Below are positions 27,365 to 35,075 of a stretch of 36,216 nucleotides of DNA, one piece after another. The position numbers and the translations under genes are program-made. A model generated the notes under the pieces. It worked only from the letters and a program-made list of their open reading frames with translations. It searched no databases and was not told the DNA's origin. The stretch covers positions 1-36,216 of the forward strand of contig JACRBC010000094.1 of NCBI GenBank assembly GCA_016213245.1, given 5' to 3'. How positions within the stretch are numbered: the first letter of the stretch is position 1; every line of letters starts with the position of its first letter. Origin of the DNA: Candidatus Solibacter usitatus. Its GTDB lineage: Bacteria > Acidobacteriota > Terriglobia > Bryobacterales > Bryobacteraceae.

Positions 27365-28057
27365 ATGAAACTCCTGCCTCTCCTCCTCACTCTGCTGCTC
27401 CCCGCCGCCGCCCAGACCCCGGAAGTCGCCCTCAGCAAACGGCTCAAGTCCGACACCGCCCTCAGCACCGACCCCGCCTCCCCGCTGTGGCGCGGCGCCC
27501 CGGCCGTCTTCTCCGAGAACAACGCCCGCGGCCAGCAGACCCCCGGCCATCGCTCCGAGTTCCGCTCCCGCTGGACAAAGAAGTACCTCTACTTCCTCTT
27601 CATCTGCCCCTACCAGGAGCTCTACCTCATCGCCAATCCGGTCACCGCCAAGGAGACCAATAAGCTCTGGGAACACGACGCCGCCGAGATCTTCATCGGC
27701 GCCGACTTCGAAAAAATCTGGCAATACCGCGAGTATCAGGTCTCCCCTCAGGGCGAATGGGTCGACCTCGACATCGACCGCAAACAGCCCCTGCCCGAAG
27801 GCGGCTGGCGCTGGGACTCCGGCTTCACCGTCGCCGCCCGCATCGACCCTGCCGCCAAGGTCTGGTATGGCGCCATGAAGATCCCCATCGCCTCCATCAC
27901 CGCCAAGGCCGTCAAGCCCGGCTTCGAGTTCCGCGTCAACTACTACCGCTTCCAGGGCCCGCCGCCGAAGCGCGCCAACATCGCCTGGCGGCCCACCGGG
28001 CCCACCGGCAATCACCACATCCCCGAGGCCTTCGGTCTTCTCCGCCTGGAGCGCTGA
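27365..28057 (+). CDS. secreted CBM9-like carbohydrate-binding protein
   Basis: The protein has 230 aa with signal MKLLPLLLTLLLPAAAQ. The rest matches the family 9-like beta-sandwich (CBM9-like): SPLWRGAPAVFSENN, SRWTKKYLYFLFICP, NKLWEHDAAEIFIGADF, QYREYQVSPQGEWVDLDID and FRVNYYRFQGP. In xylanases this module binds reducing ends of sugars; free-standing versions are common in soil bacteria with unknown roles. GGAG lies 6 nt before the ATG. It ends 3 bp before the first phosphohexomutase, so it is within the TolC-mutase operon, which links the operon to a saccharide. Confidence 0.8.
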   Translation: MKLLPLLLTLLLPAAAQTPEVALSKRLKSDTALSTDPASPLWRGAPAVFSENNARGQQTPGHRSEFRSRWTKKYLYFLFICPYQELYLIANPVTAKETNKLWEHDAAEIFIGADFEKIWQYREYQVSPQGEWVDLDIDRKQPLPEGGWRWDSGFTVAARIDPAAKVWYGAMKIPIASITAKAVKPGFEFRVNYYRFQGPPPKRANIAWRPTGPTGNHHIPEAFGLLRLER

Positions 28058-28060
28058 CCC

Positions 28061-29431
28061 ATGCCCGAGGCAACCAGCCTGCGCATCTCGCAAGTCGGAC
28101 TGCGCGGCATCGTGGGCCACGGCCTCACCGCCAGCCACGTGCTCGACTTCGCCGCCGCCTTCGGCAGCTTCCTCGACAAGCCCGGCAAGGTCATCATCGG
28201 CCGCGACCCGCGCTCCTCCGGCGTCATGATGCGTGAGGGCGTCGTGGCCGGCCTGCTCGCCTGCGGCCACGAGGTCGTCGACCTCGGCGTCGTCTCCACG
28301 CCCATCATCCAGCACTCCATCCGCCGCCTGGACGCCGCCGGCGGCATCTCCATCGGCGCCAGCCACAACGCCGCCGAGTGGAACGCCCTCAAGTTCTTCG
28401 GCCGCCACGGCGCCTACCTCTCCTCCGCCGAGGCCGGCGAACTGCTCGACATCTACCACCTCAGGAAGTTCGACTTCCTCGACTGGCGCGGCATCGGCGC
28501 GCTGCGCCACGACCCCGCCGCCGTCGACTGCTACCTCGACGACGTCTCCGCCGCTTTCGACCTCAATCGCCTCAGCCGCTTCCGCGTCCTGGTCGATTGC
28601 ACCAACGGCACCTCCGGCGAAATCCTCCGCCGCATGAACGAACGTTTCGGCACGAGTTTCATCCTCATCAACGAGGCGCGCGACGGCCGCGCCTTCGCCC
28701 ATGAGCCCTCCACCACGCAGAAGATGGCCGCCCTGCAACTGGCGCCGCTCATCCGCCCCATCGGCGCCGACGCCGGCTTCCTGTTCGACATCGACAGCGA
28801 CCGCGTCGCCTTCGCCACCGAGGCGGGCGAGGCCGCCAGCGAGGAGCTGGTCCTGGTCCTCATCGCCGACGAGCTGCTCGAACGCGGCCCCGGCAGGCTG
28901 GTCATCACCTCCATCTCCACTACCGCCCTGCTCGACGAGGTGGCCGCCGCCCGCGGCGGCGAAGTGATCCGCGTGGCCGTCGGCCGCCAGCCCGCCACCG
29001 ACGCCCTCTCCAACTACCCCGCGGACTCCATCGCCGTTCTCGGCGAAGGCACCGGCGCGGTCATGATGCCGCGCTTCCGCTTCGTCTACGACGGCATCGT
29101 CTCCATGCTCGCCATCCTCTCCCTCATGGACCGCCGCGGCCTCAAGCTCTCCGAGATCATCGGCGCCTACCCGCGCTACTCCATTCTGAAGGGCAAGATC
29201 CCGTTGGAGACGCATCGCATCCCGGAGATGCTCTACGAGATCGAGAGCCGCTTCTCCGACGGCATCCGCAACACGACCGACGGCCTGCGCATCGACTGGC
29301 CGGGTAAGTGGTTCCACGTCCGCGTCTCCCAGACCGAGCCGCTGGTCCGCGTCATCTGCGAGAGCCGTGGAGATCCGCCTCGCGCCCTTTTCGACCAGGT
29401 GATGGACCTCGTCAGGAGCTACAGCCTGTGA
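28061..29431 (+). CDS. divergent phosphohexomutase, copy 1
   Basis: The 456-aa member of the alpha-D-phosphohexomutase superfamily has all four domains. The phosphoserine loop is S101 in GASHNAAEWNALKFF and the metal loop is D243-I-D245-S-D247-R248, so catalysis should be kept. The sugar-recognition loop is unusual: GEGTGAVMMPRF (328-339) replaces GGEGNGG-type sequence. The phosphate loop is RVSQTEP (421-427) instead of RxS(G/N)TEP. It probably isomerises a hexose or hexosamine phosphate other than the standard substrates, but this is inference. It starts 3 bp after the CBM9-like gene and its TGA overlaps the GTG of copy 2. Confidence 0.87.
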   Translation: MPEATSLRISQVGLRGIVGHGLTASHVLDFAAAFGSFLDKPGKVIIGRDPRSSGVMMREGVVAGLLACGHEVVDLGVVSTPIIQHSIRRLDAAGGISIGASHNAAEWNALKFFGRHGAYLSSAEAGELLDIYHLRKFDFLDWRGIGALRHDPAAVDCYLDDVSAAFDLNRLSRFRVLVDCTNGTSGEILRRMNERFGTSFILINEARDGRAFAHEPSTTQKMAALQLAPLIRPIGADAGFLFDIDSDRVAFATEAGEAASEELVLVLIADELLERGPGRLVITSISTTALLDEVAAARGGEVIRVAVGRQPATDALSNYPADSIAVLGEGTGAVMMPRFRFVYDGIVSMLAILSLMDRRGLKLSEIIGAYPRYSILKGKIPLETHRIPEMLYEIESRFSDGIRNTTDGLRIDWPGKWFHVRVSQTEPLVRVICESRGDPPRALFDQVMDLVRSYSL

Positions 29432-30780
29432 GCCGCGTGCACCAGCTCAAGATCAGCGTCTCCGGCATCCGCGGGGTTGTCGGCGAGTTCCTTACGCCCA
29501 ATCTCGCCTGCGCCTTCGCCCAGGCCTTCGGCACCTACGTCGGCCCCGGCCCCGTGGTCATCGGACGCGACACGCGGTCGAGCGGCGAGATGATCGAGCA
29601 CGCCGTCACCTGCGGCCTGCTCGCCGCCGGCTGCGAGGTGGTCAAGGCCGGCATCGCCCCCACGCCCACCATCCAGGTGCACGTGGCCGAAATCCACGCC
29701 CGCGGCGGCATCGCCGTCACCGCTTCCCACAATCCCCCCGAGTACAACGCCCTGAAGCTGTTCAACCGCGAGGGCCTCTTCTTCAACCACTATGAGCGCA
29801 GCGAACTGCTCGACCTCTACCACCAGAGCCAGTTCCGCCAGGCCGCCAACGACGAGATCCGCCGCGTGGTCACCGACACGGCTTCAGCTCCCCAGCGCCA
29901 CATCGCCCGCGTGCTGGCGCACGTGGACGTGGACAGGATCCGCGCCCGGGGCTTCCGCGTGGCCCTGGACGGCGTCAACGGCGCCGGTTCGCTGATGAGC
30001 GTCCACTTTCTGCGCGAGGTCCTCGGCTGCGAGTTGCACGCCATTTCCGTCGACCCCTCGCAACCCTTCCCGCGCGAGGCCGAGCCGCGAGCCGAGGTCC
30101 TAGGGGAGTTGCAGGCCCTGATCAGGCAGACGGGCGCCGACGCCGCCTTCGCGCAGGACCCCGACGGCGACCGCCTGGCCGTCGGCGATGAAACGGGACG
30201 CATCCTCGACAACGACGACGTGCTCGCCCTGGCCGTCGACTGCGCCCTGCGCCGCCGCAAAGGCCCGGTGGTCGTCAACCTCACCACCTCCGCGGTCATC
30301 GACGACATCGCGGCCCGCCATGGCTGCGCCGTCTTCCGGGCCCCGGTCGGCGAGGCCAATGTGGTCGAGCGCATGAAGGCCGCCGGCGCCATCATCGGCG
30401 GCGAGGGCTCCAATGGGGGCATCATCTTCCCGGTCGTCCAATACTGCCGCGACTCTTACATGGGCATGGCCTTCCTGCTCGACCGCATGGCCGAAACCGG
30501 GCAGACCATGTCGGAGCTGGCCGCCACGCTGCCCGCCTACCATCGCCGTCTCGGCAAGCTTCCCTTTGAGCACGGGCGTCTTGGACAGATGATGCAGGCC
30601 CTGGAACGCACTTTCCCAGGGGCGCAGGTCGACCGCTCGGACGGCCTTAAGCTCACGCTTCCCGGCGGGTGGATTCATTTGCGCGCATCGAACACCGAGC
30701 CCATCCTGCGCGTCGCCGCAGAAGCCCGAACGCAGGAGCAACTGGAGGAGCTTTACGCCAAGGCCTCCAGCGTCGCCTGA
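29428..30780 (+). CDS. glmM: phosphoglucosamine mutase-like phosphohexomutase, copy 2
   Basis: The protein has 450 aa starting with GTG at 29428, which overlaps the previous stop (GTGA) and has AGGAG 9 nt upstream. The longer frame from 29308 is an overlap artefact. The motifs are canonical: KISVSGIRGVVGE at the N-terminus, S100 in TASHNPPEYNALKLF, D244-P-D246-G-D248-R249, the sugar loop GGEGSNGGIIFP (324-335) and the phosphate loop RASNTEP. The pattern is closest to archaeal-type GlmM, which makes glucosamine-1-phosphate for UDP-GlcNAc; phosphomannomutase or phosphoglucomutase activity is not excluded. It ends the plus-strand operon and converges on the FtsB-like gene. Confidence 0.85.
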   Translation: MSRVHQLKISVSGIRGVVGEFLTPNLACAFAQAFGTYVGPGPVVIGRDTRSSGEMIEHAVTCGLLAAGCEVVKAGIAPTPTIQVHVAEIHARGGIAVTASHNPPEYNALKLFNREGLFFNHYERSELLDLYHQSQFRQAANDEIRRVVTDTASAPQRHIARVLAHVDVDRIRARGFRVALDGVNGAGSLMSVHFLREVLGCELHAISVDPSQPFPREAEPRAEVLGELQALIRQTGADAAFAQDPDGDRLAVGDETGRILDNDDVLALAVDCALRRRKGPVVVNLTTSAVIDDIAARHGCAVFRAPVGEANVVERMKAAGAIIGGEGSNGGIIFPVVQYCRDSYMGMAFLLDRMAETGQTMSELAATLPAYHRRLGKLPFEHGRLGQMMQALERTFPGAQVDRSDGLKLTLPGGWIHLRASNTEPILRVAAEARTQEQLEELYAKASSVA

Positions 30781-30802
30781 ACTCTGATGTCGATGTGAAC
30801 CA

Positions 30803-30814
30803 GCGGCCGGCCGC
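30803..30814. terminator. 12-bp GC palindrome between convergent genes
   Basis: GCGGCCGGCCGC lies between the stop at 30780 and the stop at 30815 of the converging gene. It could fold on both transcripts, but there is no loop of normal size and no T tract, so it is at best a weak bidirectional terminator. Confidence 0.25.
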
Positions 30815-31171
30815 CTACTCCTGGCTCTTGTCCGTCTCGCCCTCGGGCAGGTAGATGGTCGTCTCGTTGCCCTTGGCCTTGTGCGTGTGCTCCCGGATGG
30901 CCCGTTCCCGCGCCTCGTCGCTGCTCTCGAGGTGCTCGATCGCCTGCCTGCGCTTCTCGATCTCCATCCGCAGCGTGTCGTTCTCCTGCTTCATGCGCTC
31001 GATCCGCTGACGCTTCTCCATCATCACCGGCAGCCCGTTGGGCCCTTTCAGCACAATGAAGACGTAGAAACAGGCCACTGCGGCTGCGGCCACATAACCG
31101 AGTTGGCGAAGGAGGGCAAGCATCCGCGAACAAAAGTCCTTCATATGTTTATAATCCGTTTGGGACGCCAT
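30815..31171 (-). CDS. ftsB: FtsB/DivIC-like septum formation protein
   Basis: The protein has 118 aa from the ATG at 31171 (GGAAG 7 nt upstream) or 109 aa from the ATG at 31144. A single membrane helix (LGYVAAAAVACFYVFIVL) is followed by the extracytoplasmic motif KGPNGL and a coiled coil (MMEKRQRIERMKQENDTLRM... EIEKRRQAIEHLE), then EHTHKAKGNETTIYLPEGE. This is the FtsB/DivIC layout; the family joins FtsL and FtsQ in the divisome. No other division gene is near. It is divergent from cutA. Confidence 0.8.
   Translation of the reverse strand: MASQTDYKHMKDFCSRMLALLRQLGYVAAAAVACFYVFIVLKGPNGLPVMMEKRQRIERMKQENDTLRMEIEKRRQAIEHLESSDEARERAIREHTHKAKGNETTIYLPEGETDKSQE
31127..31155 (+). promoter_or_regulatory. 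promoter candidate for cutA
   Basis: A perfect TATAAT lies at 31150-31155 on the plus strand, with CGAACA (3 of 6 to TTGACA) at 31127-31132 after 17 bp. Transcription would start near 31162, 40 nt before the cutA ATG. It overlaps the 5' end of the divergent ftsB-like gene. Confidence 0.4.
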
Positions 31172-31201
31172 GTCCACACTTCCGTTCGGGATCTTCGCCA
31201 G

Positions 31202-31540
31202 ATGACCGACAAGATAGTCGTTATCAGCACCTGTGCCTCCTTCGAGGAGGCCACCCGCATCGCGCGCCATCTCGTCGACTCGCGAGTCGCCGCATGCGTC
31301 ACCATCACACCGGGCGTGCGCAGCATCTACCGGTGGAAGGGCGCCGTCGAGGACAGCGAGGAGTTCGCCCTGACCATCAAGAGCCGCCGCGATCTTTTCG
31401 AATCGCTCTGCGCCGAACTTCGCAAGGTCCACTCCTACGAAGTGCCCGAGATCCTGGCGCTCGCCGTGGTGGACGGCGCGCCGTCGTACCTGGACTGGCT
31501 CGACCGGGAACTCGTCCGCCCGGAGGAGACGGAAACATGA
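31202..31540 (+). CDS. cutA: CutA divalent-cation tolerance family protein
   Basis: The protein has 112 aa, the normal CutA length. It matches family signatures STCASFEEATRIARHLVDSR, VAACVTITPGVRSIYRWKG, EEFALTIKSRRDLFE and HSYEVPEILALAVVDG...YLDWL. CutA is a very stable cytoplasmic trimer with a ferredoxin-like fold related to PII; its role is unsettled, with a metal-tolerance link in E. coli. GGGA lies 10 nt before the ATG. The stop overlaps the start of the next gene in ATGA, so the two are translationally coupled. Confidence 0.92.
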   Translation: MTDKIVVISTCASFEEATRIARHLVDSRVAACVTITPGVRSIYRWKGAVEDSEEFALTIKSRRDLFESLCAELRKVHSYEVPEILALAVVDGAPSYLDWLDRELVRPEETET

Positions 31541-32622
31541 CCTCACGGGGACGTGTCCACGCCGCGCTGCGCCACGAACCGGCCGACCGTGTTCCCATCT
31601 TCATGTGGTTCCATCCCGACACGGCGCGACTGCTGTCGGATGTGCTGAGGATTCCGGCCGGCCAGGTGGGCGAGGCGATGGGCAACGACATCGTGCAGAC
31701 GTGGGTGAACAACAACTACGCCATGGAGGGCATCGTCCACGAGCACGACGGCGAGGGCCACGTCGACGAGTGGGGCATCGGCTGGGTGAAACGGTTCTCG
31801 TTCAACCAGATTGAACATTACCCGCTGGCCGGAAAGCCGCCCGAAGAGGTACTGGCCTATGCTTTCCCAGACGAGCAGGCCGAACGGCTCTTGAGCCGCA
31901 TGGAGCCGGTCATCGCCGCCGGCGTCGACGCATTCGTGGGCTGCGACGTCTCCCCATGCGTGTTTGAGATGTACTGGCGGCTGCGCGGCATGGAAGACGT
32001 GATGCTCGATATCGCGGAACGGCCGGAACTCGCCGACGAGATGTTCCGGCGGTGTGCCGACTTCGCCATCCGCGTCGGCGAACAGGCCTGCGCGCGCTTC
32101 CCGCTCGACTGGTACTGGACCGGTGACGACGTCGCCGGGCAACGGTGCCTGATGATGAGCCCCACAAGCTGGCGGCGTCTCGTCAAGCCGCACCTCCAGC
32201 GCGTCTTCGACACGGGCAAGCAGTTCAACCTGCCCGTCGCCTACCACTGCTGCGGCGCATTGCGCCCGATCATTGCCGACCTGGTGGAGATGGGCCTCAA
32301 CGTCTTGAACCCGGTGCAGGCGAACTGTCCGGGCATGGAAGCCGGGGAGCTGAAGCGGGAGTTTGGCCGGCACCTGACGTTCATGGGCGGCGTGGACACG
32401 CAGTGGCTGCTGCCCAAAGGCTCGGCCGACGACGTGCGCCGCGCCACGGCCCAACTGCTCGAGGTCATGACCTCTGACGGTGGCGGATACATTCTGGCCG
32501 CGTCGCACACGATTTCGCCGGAGACTCCGCTGGACAACATCTTCGCGCTGTTCGGAGAAGCAGGCGTGACGCGCGAGGAGATATTCGACCGGGCCGCGGC
32601 GATTCGCAGGCGGATGGAGTAA
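31537..32622 (+). CDS. URO-D superfamily protein (methyltransferase-like, not HemE)
   Basis: The protein has 361 aa from the ATG at 31537, with GGAGGAGACGG upstream and an ATGA overlap with cutA. The TIM-barrel URO-D fold is indicated by GRVHAALRHEPADRVPI, NDIVQTWVN, DWYWTGDDVAGQRCLMMSP, LNVLNPVQANCPGM and TFMGGVDTQWLLP. H237-C-C239-G in YHCCGALRPI resembles the HxCG zinc site of MtaA/CmuA-type cobalamin or CoM methyltransferases. The HemE substrate motifs (RQAGR near the N-terminus) are absent. Many soil bacteria have large sets of such proteins of unknown substrate. The MFS transporter follows, which hints at use of an imported small molecule. Confidence 0.82.
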   Translation: MTSRGRVHAALRHEPADRVPIFMWFHPDTARLLSDVLRIPAGQVGEAMGNDIVQTWVNNNYAMEGIVHEHDGEGHVDEWGIGWVKRFSFNQIEHYPLAGKPPEEVLAYAFPDEQAERLLSRMEPVIAAGVDAFVGCDVSPCVFEMYWRLRGMEDVMLDIAERPELADEMFRRCADFAIRVGEQACARFPLDWYWTGDDVAGQRCLMMSPTSWRRLVKPHLQRVFDTGKQFNLPVAYHCCGALRPIIADLVEMGLNVLNPVQANCPGMEAGELKREFGRHLTFMGGVDTQWLLPKGSADDVRRATAQLLEVMTSDGGGYILAASHTISPETPLDNIFALFGEAGVTREEIFDRAAAIRRRME

Positions 32623-32625
32623 CGG

Positions 32626-32643
32626 CGCGGCTTGCCAGCCGCG
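32626..32643 (+). terminator. hairpin after the URO-D gene
   Basis: CGCGGCT-TGCC-AGCCGCG gives a 7-bp GC stem with a 4-nt loop, starting 4 bp after the stop at 32622. No T run follows, so it may be an intrinsic-like attenuator or only an mRNA-end stabiliser before the MFS gene. Confidence 0.35.
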
Positions 32644-32669
32644 GCGCGGCTGTGGTTCGATGGGACCTC

Positions 32670-33953
32670 ATGATGCCGCCTCAGGCTCCCACGCGCGCGC
32701 GCCACTGGGTGATCGTCTTCGCCGTCACCCTGGCCATCCTTTCTTACATCGACCGGGTCGCGATGTCGCAGGCAGCGCCATCGATCTCGAAGGATCTTGG
32801 TTTTTCCAAGCCCCAGATGGGCGCGATCTTTTCCGCCTTTGCGTTCGCCTACGCTCTTTTTGAAATCCCCGGGGGCTGGATGGGAGACTGGATGGGCCCG
32901 CGGCGCGTGATCATGCGCATCGTGCTGTGGTGGTCGTTCTTCACGGCAGCGACCGGGTGGATGTGGAGCTTCACCTCGATGTGGGTGGTCCGCTTCCTGT
33001 TCGGCGCGGGTGAAGCGGGCTGTTTTCCCAACCTGACGAAGGCGTTCACCACCTGGCTGCCGACGCACGAGCGCGTCCGGGCGCAGGGCATCATGTGGTC
33101 GTTCGCGCGCTGGGGCGGCGCGTTCACGCCGCCGCTATTCGCTTTCCTGTTCGCCTACATGGGCTGGCGCCAGGTCTTCTTTGTCTTTGGCCTGATCGGC
33201 GTGGTGTGGGCAGTCTTCTTCTACCGCTGGTTTCGCGACAACCCAGCGGACCACCCGTCGGTCAACGCAGCGGAACTCGCGCTGCTGGCCGGCGCCGAGA
33301 AGACGGCCTCGGGCCATGGTGACGTTCCCTGGGGCCGCATGATCGGCTCCCGCTCGGTGTGGCTGCTGTGGGCGCAGTACTTCCTGATCACCTACCCGTG
33401 GTATTTCTACATCACCTGGCTCCCCACCTACCTGCAGGAGGACCGCGGGCTCTCCATGGCCGACTCGGCCCGCTACGCCATCCTCCCCCTGCTGTTCGGC
33501 GGCTTCGGCTCGCTATCGGCCGGCTTCCTCTCCAAGCGCCTGGCGATCGCGGTTGGCTCGCTCGGCCGCGCTCGCCGCATGCTCGGAGTGGCCGGCTTCC
33601 TGGGCGGCAGCTTCTTCATGCTGGCCTGCATCCAGGTGCGCGACCCGCTTTACGGGATGCTCGCCATGGGCATGGCCTCATTTTGCAACGACATCGTCAT
33701 GCCCGGCGCCTGGGGGGCCTGCATGGACGTCGGCGGCAAGTACGCCGGCACACTGTCGGGCTCGATGAACATGTTCGGCAACTTCGCCGGCATTCTCGCC
33801 CCGTCCATCGGCGGATTGATTCTGGCCCGCACGGGCGGCGACTGGAACCTCTTCCTGTACACGATGGCCGGCGCCTACTTCCTCGGCGCCTTCTGCTGGC
33901 CCTTCATCGACCCTACCAAGCCCATCGATCAGCGCGAATCCCACGCCGCCTGA
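32670..33953 (+). CDS. MFS transporter, anion:cation symporter (ExuT/GudP-like)
   Basis: The protein has 427 aa with 12 predicted membrane helices. The opening RARHWVIVFAVTLAILSYIDR and VAMSQAAPSISKDLGFSKPQ, then GWMGDWMGPRRVIMRIVLWW, match the ACS family (hexuronate, glucarate, phthalate and similar organic anions). FLFGAGEAGCFPNLTKAFTTW is another ACS hallmark. The substrate is likely a carboxylated sugar or small acid, imported with protons. Possible starts are GTG 32652, ATG 32670 and ATG 32673; none has a strong Shine-Dalgarno. It is 47 bp after the URO-D gene. Confidence 0.88.
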   Translation: MMPPQAPTRARHWVIVFAVTLAILSYIDRVAMSQAAPSISKDLGFSKPQMGAIFSAFAFAYALFEIPGGWMGDWMGPRRVIMRIVLWWSFFTAATGWMWSFTSMWVVRFLFGAGEAGCFPNLTKAFTTWLPTHERVRAQGIMWSFARWGGAFTPPLFAFLFAYMGWRQVFFVFGLIGVVWAVFFYRWFRDNPADHPSVNAAELALLAGAEKTASGHGDVPWGRMIGSRSVWLLWAQYFLITYPWYFYITWLPTYLQEDRGLSMADSARYAILPLLFGGFGSLSAGFLSKRLAIAVGSLGRARRMLGVAGFLGGSFFMLACIQVRDPLYGMLAMGMASFCNDIVMPGAWGACMDVGGKYAGTLSGSMNMFGNFAGILAPSIGGLILARTGGDWNLFLYTMAGAYFLGAFCWPFIDPTKPIDQRESHAA

Positions 33954-33984
33954 GATTTTTCCGCCGGGCGCGCACTACTCAGAC

Positions 33985-34305
33985 GTGGATCCAACAGCGG
34001 TTTCATTTGCGTCGGCGGCAGCGGGGCTGGTCAGCAAGGGCGAGTGCGACACGGTAGACGCGCTGTGCGCGCTGTCGACGGTTCAACGCGCCTTCGAACG
34101 CGAGGTCCACCGGCTGGAGCAGCGCGCGGCCGGTCTCGCCTCAGCCGCCCCGCGGCCGGCCGCCCGTCTCCCGCCACCCGAGCCTGAACCGCACGGCGGG
34201 TTCACCGTCGGCAGACGCACCCTGCCGCTGCTCTGGCTCCTGCTGGCCGGCTGCTCCAGCCTGGCCTTCGCACTTGGCTTCTGGTCTGGCCGCCACGCCG
34301 GCTGA
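33985..34305 (+). CDS. small single-pass membrane protein, unknown
   Basis: The protein has 106 aa from a GTG at 33985. Residues 1-55 are predicted soluble with a helix (VDALCALSTVQRAFEREVHR, then LEQRAAGLAS), then a Pro-rich linker (RLPPPEPEP) and a C-terminal membrane helix (LPLLWLLLAGCSSLAFALGF). Third positions are G/C-rich as in real genes. No family is recognised. It is 31 bp after the MFS stop and converges on the next gene with 4 bp between them. A tail-anchored-type topology is possible. Confidence 0.5.
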   Translation: MDPTAVSFASAAAGLVSKGECDTVDALCALSTVQRAFEREVHRLEQRAAGLASAAPRPAARLPPPEPEPHGGFTVGRRTLPLLWLLLAGCSSLAFALGFWSGRHAG

Positions 34306-34309
34306 CACG

Positions 34310-35065
34310 CTACTTCTTCTGCTCAGCGGCCTTCGGCGGGGGCGCGGGCATCCTGAAAAGGGCGTCGTCCAACGGCTGATTGACCTCGACCTTCTCCACC
34401 TTCATCAGCATCATGGAATTGCCGCCCATGCGCTGGTCGGTCTGGAAGGGCATGGTGATGCCAGCCACCTTGCGGTAGTCGCCCGGCAGGCTTTCGATGT
34501 CCAGTTCCTGGCCCATCTGGCGCACCTTCATTTCGACTTTCACCGGCAGCCAGGACTTCGCGTCCAGGTAGTAGGTCCGGACCTCGCCGCCCTTGCGGGT
34601 GAACTTCACCTTGTAGGCCGGCGAGCCGGCCACGTCCTGCTTGCCGAGCAGCTCAAACTTGTCTCCCTCTTTTTTCAACATCGCCAGGGCGCCCAGACTG
34701 GCGTCCATGTCGGCGTTCTCGGAGATGGACTTGGTCATCTCGGCGTCCATCTTCTGCGGTTCGCCCGAGCCCATCATCGGGTTGATCATCCAGGCCGTGG
34801 CGCCGTCCCACGCCGAGACGATGTCCCGGCCCTGCACGGTGATTTCGGAGCGCACCATGGCCGGGCGTTTGGCGCGGATCTTCATCGGCGCCTCCCCCGC
34901 CTGGAAGGACATCCTGCTGTCGATCGCCAGGGTATTGATGGCCTGGATGGCCTCCTTGCCGCCGACGGCTTCCAGGTTCTTCTGCAGCACCTGTTCCACT
35001 GTCATCTCCTGCGCGGCGGCGCACAGCGCCAGCACGGCCGTCATCAGCAATCGCCGGGTGAGCAT
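34310..35065 (-). CDS. outer-membrane lipoprotein-sorting (LolA/LolB-like) protein
   Basis: The protein has 251 aa with signal MLTRRLLMTAVLALCAAAQ and TAGGAGCCTACTC before the ATG. The mature part follows the LolA-like half-barrel pattern: TVEQVLQKNLEAVGGKEAIQ, MRSFQAGEAP-like strand (RMSFQAGEAPMKIRAKRP), DGATAWMINPMMGSGEPQKM, and KFTRKGGEVRTYYLDAKSW with LPVKVEM. Such proteins are numerous in Acidobacteria and may carry lipoproteins or other lipids across the periplasm. The YVTN gene upstream ends 10 bp before its start, so the two form an operon. Confidence 0.78.
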   Translation of the reverse strand: MLTRRLLMTAVLALCAAAQEMTVEQVLQKNLEAVGGKEAIQAINTLAIDSRMSFQAGEAPMKIRAKRPAMVRSEITVQGRDIVSAWDGATAWMINPMMGSGEPQKMDAEMTKSISENADMDASLGALAMLKKEGDKFELLGKQDVAGSPAYKVKFTRKGGEVRTYYLDAKSWLPVKVEMKVRQMGQELDIESLPGDYRKVAGITMPFQTDQRMGGNSMMLMKVEKVEVNQPLDDALFRMPAPPPKAAEQKK

Positions 35066-35075
35066 GAGTAGGCTC

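Noticed and set aside
26711..29317. Minus-strand open frame of 868 codons
   Set aside because: It spans antisense across the second TolC, CBM9-like and phosphohexomutase genes, all of which have clear motifs on the plus strand.
29308..29427. N-terminal extension of the second phosphohexomutase
   Set aside because: It would overlap copy 1 by 124 bp; the GTG at 29428 has AGGAG at the right distance and starts at the conserved family N-terminus.
31537..32622. Call as HemE uroporphyrinogen decarboxylase
   Set aside because: The HemE substrate-binding signature near the N-terminus is absent and an HCCG site is present; only the superfamily is supported.
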